DNA of 8,478 bases from JARLFX01 sp036404255. Lineage in GTDB: Bacteria > Acidobacteriota > Terriglobia > Terriglobales > Acidobacteriaceae. Shown in pieces: positions 5,679 through 8,478 of the stretch; within the stretch, counting starts at the first letter, position 1; each line of letters starts with the position of its first letter. The notes beneath the pieces are model-generated. The model searched no databases. It was not told the origin of the DNA and saw nothing but the letters and a program-made list of their open reading frames with translations. Location: assembly GCA_036404255.1 (NCBI GenBank), contig DASWOP010000091.1:1-8478 (forward strand). The letters run 5' to 3'. Position numbers and translations under genes: made by a program.

Positions 5679-6845
5679 TTACTGGGCTTGGAAGTTCATA
5701 TTGATGGTTGTTCGCATCGCCATTGGAGCGCCTGATATTGCGTCGTGAGCAGGCTCAAAGCGATCTTGAGCGGCAGCTTGCATAGCTGCTAAATCAAGCG
5801 ACGGGCAAACAGATTTAACAATTTTCAAGTCTGTTGGCATTCCTTGAGCATCAACCAACACACTTACAGTGACGACACCAGAAATTTTCTTGGCCCATGC
5901 GGCGGGTGGATAAGCTGGCGGGGCGCCAGATATTAGTTTTGGCACGTTTGTCGCGGATACTCCCAACTGAAGTGATTGCTTATTTGCAGTAATGGGTTCA
6001 TCCGTGGATGCAGTTTCAGCATTTGGCGACTGTATTGTGCCTGAATTCTGGGCATCGCTAGCCGAATCAGAACTAGACTGCGCGCTTGACTGGCCAATCT
6101 GTTCGATAGGATATGAAGATTCGTCCGAGGTTGTGGCGGAGGGTTGGGACGATGGCGATATAGCAGCGTTAGTTCCTAGCTCCGGTTCCGGCCCACGAAG
6201 CAGCTTAATGGCAACAGATACTACTAAAAGCACTATAAAGAATCCCAGCATCACTTTACGCAGATTGCTCTGATCTGAATTCATGCTTGCACTAACTTCA
6301 GAGAGCGCATGTCCTAGATAAAATGTCCCGCATCGTTGGCACAGTCTGGTGCTCTCATAGTCTCTACTTGCGGCATCGTATGTTCTTCGCTGCTTCTTGT
6401 AGATAGACAAAAGAGCAATCATCAAAATACCTGCAATGGAACCTTGATAAAGGCTAGTCAGATATTGCTCTGATGTTAAATTCGCGACAGCAGCTAACCC
6501 TAAAATTGTGGAAATTATGCCGAGAAATATCACGAATCCTGTGCGCATCCGAGGAGGAGCAGCCATCTTAGACAGGATCGTCTGCCGAGTACCAGAAGTA
6601 TGGCCTTGATATATCCCGCCGCCAATGGCTGTTCTCCCATTACGAAGGCCCACTCGAGCAACACCGATAGTTGTTCCTCTGGTGCGGGTATTTATTAGGG
6701 ACAAGCCTTCGCTGTATACAAGACTTGCCATTTTCCAATCGTCGCTTTGGCAATTGGGACAGGAACCATTTCTTCCTACCAAGGAATGGTTCGCGTCTGA
6801 ACTTTCAGATGGGCTTATCCAACCACCTGTAGGTGTAATTGACAT
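5679..6845 (-). CDS. TonB-domain energy transducer fused to a split zinc-ribbon membrane region
   Basis: A 388-residue protein from the ATG at 6843-6845, with AAGGGA about ten bases upstream. The frame could also start at a TTG at 6872. Seen in order: CPNC (C29, C32); a Gly/Thr-rich stretch ending GTRQTILSKMAAPPRM; helix 1 about 103-123; helix 2 about 133-149; a basic loop with CQRC (C169, C172); helix 3 about 199-216; a Ser-rich linker about 225-290; then a TonB C-terminal domain (AYPPAAWAKKISGVVTVSVL... to ...RFEPA...) from about 311 to the end. If the N-terminus is cytoplasmic, both Cys pairs face the cytoplasm, where they could form one zinc site, and the TonB domain lies in the periplasm, where known TonB domains contact outer-membrane transporters. 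The CPNC/AAPP part resembles a conserved zinc-ribbon membrane family I recall but cannot name. No ExbB/ExbD or TonB-dependent receptor is in the window. Base composition is clearly AT-richer than its neighbours. Confidence 0.8.
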   Translation of the reverse strand: MSITPTGGWISPSESSDANHSLVGRNGSCPNCQSDDWKMASLVYSEGLSLINTRTRGTTIGVARVGLRNGRTAIGGGIYQGHTSGTRQTILSKMAAPPRMRTGFVIFLGIISTILGLAAVANLTSEQYLTSLYQGSIAGILMIALLSIYKKQRRTYDAASRDYESTRLCQRCGTFYLGHALSEVSASMNSDQSNLRKVMLGFFIVLLVVSVAIKLLRGPEPELGTNAAISPSSQPSATTSDESSYPIEQIGQSSAQSSSDSASDAQNSGTIQSPNAETASTDEPITANKQSLQLGVSATNVPKLISGAPPAYPPAAWAKKISGVVTVSVLVDAQGMPTDLKIVKSVCPSLDLAAMQAAAQDRFEPAHDAISGAPMAMRTTINMNFQAQ

Positions 6846-6918
6846 ATGGGACCGTTCCCTTCCGATTCGCAATGCTCAAAATCTACCTGCTTGCTCCGGC
6901 AATACGGGGGACACATAC

Positions 6919-6949
6919 ATAATACCTAGATAAGTGAAGTGTGCCGCAA
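6919..6949 (-). promoter_or_regulatory. Weak candidate promoter for the TonB-domain gene
   Basis: On the minus strand TTGCGG (complement of 6944-6949) and TATTAT (complement of 6919-6924) lie 19 bases apart, a longer spacing than usual. It sits in the 111-base gap between the HpnI-like stop and the TonB ATG, which is AT-rich and has no clear terminator. Low confidence. Confidence 0.25.
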
Positions 6950-6956
6950 TGGAAGA

Positions 6957-8222
6957 TTACGCCTTCCGCATTCTCCCCTTTTCCAGCAACTCATACACTT
7001 CCCCGCGCCACAAAATCCTCCGGCTCGTATAGCTCAGCGCCCAGAAGCAGAACCCCATCAGATCCCGCAGTGGGAACAGCACCACCGTCTTCGCCAGCCG
7101 CGTATCCTGCACCACAAACCGTCCCACCGCCCATGCCTGCAGCATCCGCCCCACCAGCGCGAACAGCAGCGCCGCGCAAGCCAGCACCGGATGCTCCATC
7201 AGCATCGCCCCCACAAACGCCAGCAGCCCAAACGGCATACCAAACGTCAGAGCCGTGCCGAAATGTCCCTTGGGCCGCGAAAAGCGCGTGCTCTTCATCC
7301 AGCGCACCTGGTGTTTCATCGACTCCAGAAAGCTTGCGTTCAGCACAATATGATCGATCACCGCGCTCGCCAGCATCACCGTGTGCCCGTGCTTTGCAAT
7401 CTCGTTCCCCAGCACAAAATCATCCGCACAGAAGTCCGCCATGCTCTCGAATCCGCCGATCTCGTTCACACATTCGCGCCGAGCCGCCATCGTCGGGCCC
7501 AGCGCAAACTGCATCGGCTCCATCAAATTCGCAGCAGATACGCCCGAGCTCATCTCGATCGTCATTCCCGCCGCTTCCAGCCGCGACCAGATGCCGCCCT
7601 CCGCAGCGATGCCGCGATACAGGCAGGTCACACACCCCACCCGCACATCGGCAAACGGCAGCACCACCCGCCGCAGATAATCCGGCGTCACCCGCACATC
7701 ACTGTCGCTGACCACCCAGATATCCTGCGCCGCCACCTTCGCCATCGCCACCAGCGAACACACCTTCGCATTCGGCGCCCACGGCTCGCCGCTGGTCACA
7801 ATGCGCGTGGCGATATGCGGAAACTCCGCCGCCACCTGCCGCGCCACCGCCAGTCCGGCGTCTGCCTCCGTCCGCGCGCAAAACAGTATCTCTATCCCAG
7901 CCACTGGTGCGGGTGCCCCGGGTCTCGATTCTGAGATCCGGGTTTTTCCCAGCAACTCAAAATAATCCTGCCTGTAAAAACTCCGCAGGTTCTCCGCCAG
8001 CCCCGGCTCCTCGCCATGCAGAGGCTTCATCAGCGTCACACCCGGCAGAAAATCCTCGCCCCGCTCCGCACGTCCCCGCAGATCGTCCTGCTGCGCCCGC
8101 GCTTCCCGCCGCAGCCGCACCACGCCGGTGCACACCAGCCCCAGAAAAATTGTCGAAGTAAGCAGGCCGAAGAGACCCACTGCAAGCAGGGCTTCGCCCG
8201 CGTACTGCGCAACATGCGTCAT
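6957..8222 (-). CDS. hpnI: HpnI-like / ceramide-glucosyltransferase-like membrane glycosyltransferase
   Basis: A 421-residue family 2/21-type glycosyltransferase. HpnI proteins add N-acetylglucosamine to bacteriohopanetetrol; GT21 relatives glycosylate ceramide. Seen: N-terminal helix about 10-33; the opening block TLMKPLHGEEPGLAENLRSF (63-82); EILFCAR (111-117); APNAKV (149-154); DSD (173-175), the metal/nucleotide-sugar motif; GPTMAARR (242-249); DD (267-268), the usual base position; and HQVRW (304-308), where relatives have (Q/R)xxRW, then STRFSRPKGHFG. Three hydrophobic segments (about 322-345, 347-366, 377-397) anchor the C-terminus. Residues about 91-107 (LGKTRISESRPGAPAPV), just before EILFCAR, are encoded by a dispersed module A repeat; relatives go almost directly from the QDY motif to EILFC. 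All catalytic motifs remain. The ATG 8220-8222 lies 15 bases after the upstream barrel gene's stop, so the two are probably one operon. The substrate could be a hopanoid or another lipid; no other hpn genes are visible. Confidence 0.75.
   Translation of the reverse strand: MTHVAQYAGEALLAVGLFGLLTSTIFLGLVCTGVVRLRREARAQQDDLRGRAERGEDFLPGVTLMKPLHGEEPGLAENLRSFYRQDYFELLGKTRISESRPGAPAPVAGIEILFCARTEADAGLAVARQVAAEFPHIATRIVTSGEPWAPNAKVCSLVAMAKVAAQDIWVVSDSDVRVTPDYLRRVVLPFADVRVGCVTCLYRGIAAEGGIWSRLEAAGMTIEMSSGVSAANLMEPMQFALGPTMAARRECVNEIGGFESMADFCADDFVLGNEIAKHGHTVMLASAVIDHIVLNASFLESMKHQVRWMKSTRFSRPKGHFGTALTFGMPFGLLAFVGAMLMEHPVLACAALLFALVGRMLQAWAVGRFVVQDTRLAKTVVLFPLRDLMGFCFWALSYTSRRILWRGEVYELLEKGRMRKA
7903..7950 (+). 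repeat. Dispersed hairpin repeat, module A copy 5, inside the HpnI-like coding region
   Basis: GCGGGTGCCCC (7910-7920) leads into CCCGGGTCTC (7917-7926) and GAGATCCGGG (7933-7942), a 10-bp inverted repeat with one G-T wobble. It is close to copy 1 at 1327-1363 over the header, stem and most of the loop. The hairpin is followed on the plus strand by five Ts, so read antisense to the gene it resembles an intrinsic terminator. In the gene's frame it is open and codes for about 17 residues. Confidence 0.85.
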
Positions 8223-8237
8223 TGGCCGATCCAGACC

Positions 8238-8478
8238 CTACTTGAGCGCATACGTGAGCCCGGTTGTGAAGACGAAGCTGTTCTTCTTGTAATAAACTGC
8301 CGGATCGTTCAGGAAGTTATCCGTCGCCGACACCGAGAAGCTGAACCGCTTGAACACAGGCAGCAGGAGTGTCCCGTTGATATTGGCTGCATATGCGTCC
8401 AGGTTGTTCCACGCCGGAATCAGTGAAGCATTCTGGTTGAACACCATCTTCCGCGGAAGCCGCCGCACATACACCTCC
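8238..8478 (-). CDS. C-terminal end of a DUF481/YdiY-like outer-membrane barrel protein (5' end outside window)
   Basis: The frame is open to the window edge, so the GTG at 8474 is probably internal; about 79 codons are visible. The segment alternates polar and hydrophobic residues in strand-like runs: a strand ending in NQNASLIP, then the pair YAANINGTLLLPVFKRFSFSVSATDNF, the turn NDPAVYYKKN, and a last strand SFVFTTGLTYALK. The ending 'K-N-FVFTTGL-Y' is like the final strand of DUF481 (YdiY-like) outer-membrane proteins as I recall them. The final residues after the stop-proximal Leu-Lys are less typical, since barrels usually end in an aromatic. It would lie in the outer membrane and is followed after 15 bases by the HpnI-like gene in the same direction, so the two are probably co-transcribed. 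No function beyond family membership is claimed. Confidence 0.6.
   Translation of the reverse strand, partial: EVYVRRLPRKMVFNQNASLIPAWNNLDAYAANINGTLLLPVFKRFSFSVSATDNFLNDPAVYYKKNSFVFTTGLTYALK

Noticed and set aside
6846..6872. Longer start (TTG at 6872) for the TonB-domain protein
   Set aside because: The ATG at 6845 has a usable AAGGGA upstream, and the nine extra residues add no visible feature. Not excluded.
6939..7934. Plus-strand open frame (331 codons) over the HpnI-like gene
   Set aside because: Arg/His/Gln/Pro-rich shadow; the minus strand carries all glycosyltransferase motifs.

Overview
The window looks like chromosomal DNA of an Acidobacteriota (Terriglobia-type) bacterium. The evidence is inference from three things: high GC in most genes (43 of 60 bases in 3601-3660), envelope genes of a diderm cell (TonB-type transducer, DUF481-like outer-membrane barrel, HpnI-like and ArnT-like glycosyltransferases), and short dispersed palindromic repeats of a kind I associate with these genomes (header GAAGTGGGTGCCCC; the TTCTGAGCGAAGCGAAGAAT element). 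No rRNA, tRNA, CRISPR array or transposase gene is visible.

Layout. (1) 2-1150 (+): C-terminal part of the DNA translocase FtsK, cut by the window start. (2) 1151-1924: a convergent gap of about 775 bp holding several dispersed repeats and no convincing gene. (3) 1925-3277 (-): an exported, C-terminally anchored DUF3999-like protein, divergent from (4) 3294-5132 (+): an ArnT/PMT-type membrane glycosyltransferase. (5) 5133-5301: a convergent gap with a tandem hairpin repeat. (6) 5302-5484 (-): a 60-residue protein with two membrane segments. (7) 5485-5678: another repeat cluster. (8) 5679-6845 (-): an unusual TonB-domain protein with a split cytoplasmic zinc ribbon. (9) 6957-8222 (-): an HpnI-like/GT21-like glycosyltransferase with a dispersed repeat inside its coding sequence. 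(10) 8238-8478 (-): the C-terminal end of a DUF481-like outer-membrane barrel, 15 bp upstream of the glycosyltransferase and probably co-transcribed with it.

Most of the genes concern the cell envelope: two lipid-linked or lipid-acceptor glycosyltransferases, a barrel, a TonB-type protein and an anchored exported protein. There is no single obvious pathway. The TonB gene and the 60-residue gene are clearly AT-richer than their neighbours (21 of 60 GC in 6421-6480) and look like a separately acquired pair.

The most distinctive signal is the repeat system. Three modules recur: A (header plus hairpin), B (CTGCCCTGAGCG...AGTCGAATGGGC) and C (ATTCT...AGAAT stem). At two distant loci they occur in the same order, A-B-C, over about 156-160 bp. 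Stem differences between copies are mostly compensatory or G-T wobble changes, every copy has the same orientation whatever the gene direction, and one copy of A lies in frame inside the HpnI-like gene.
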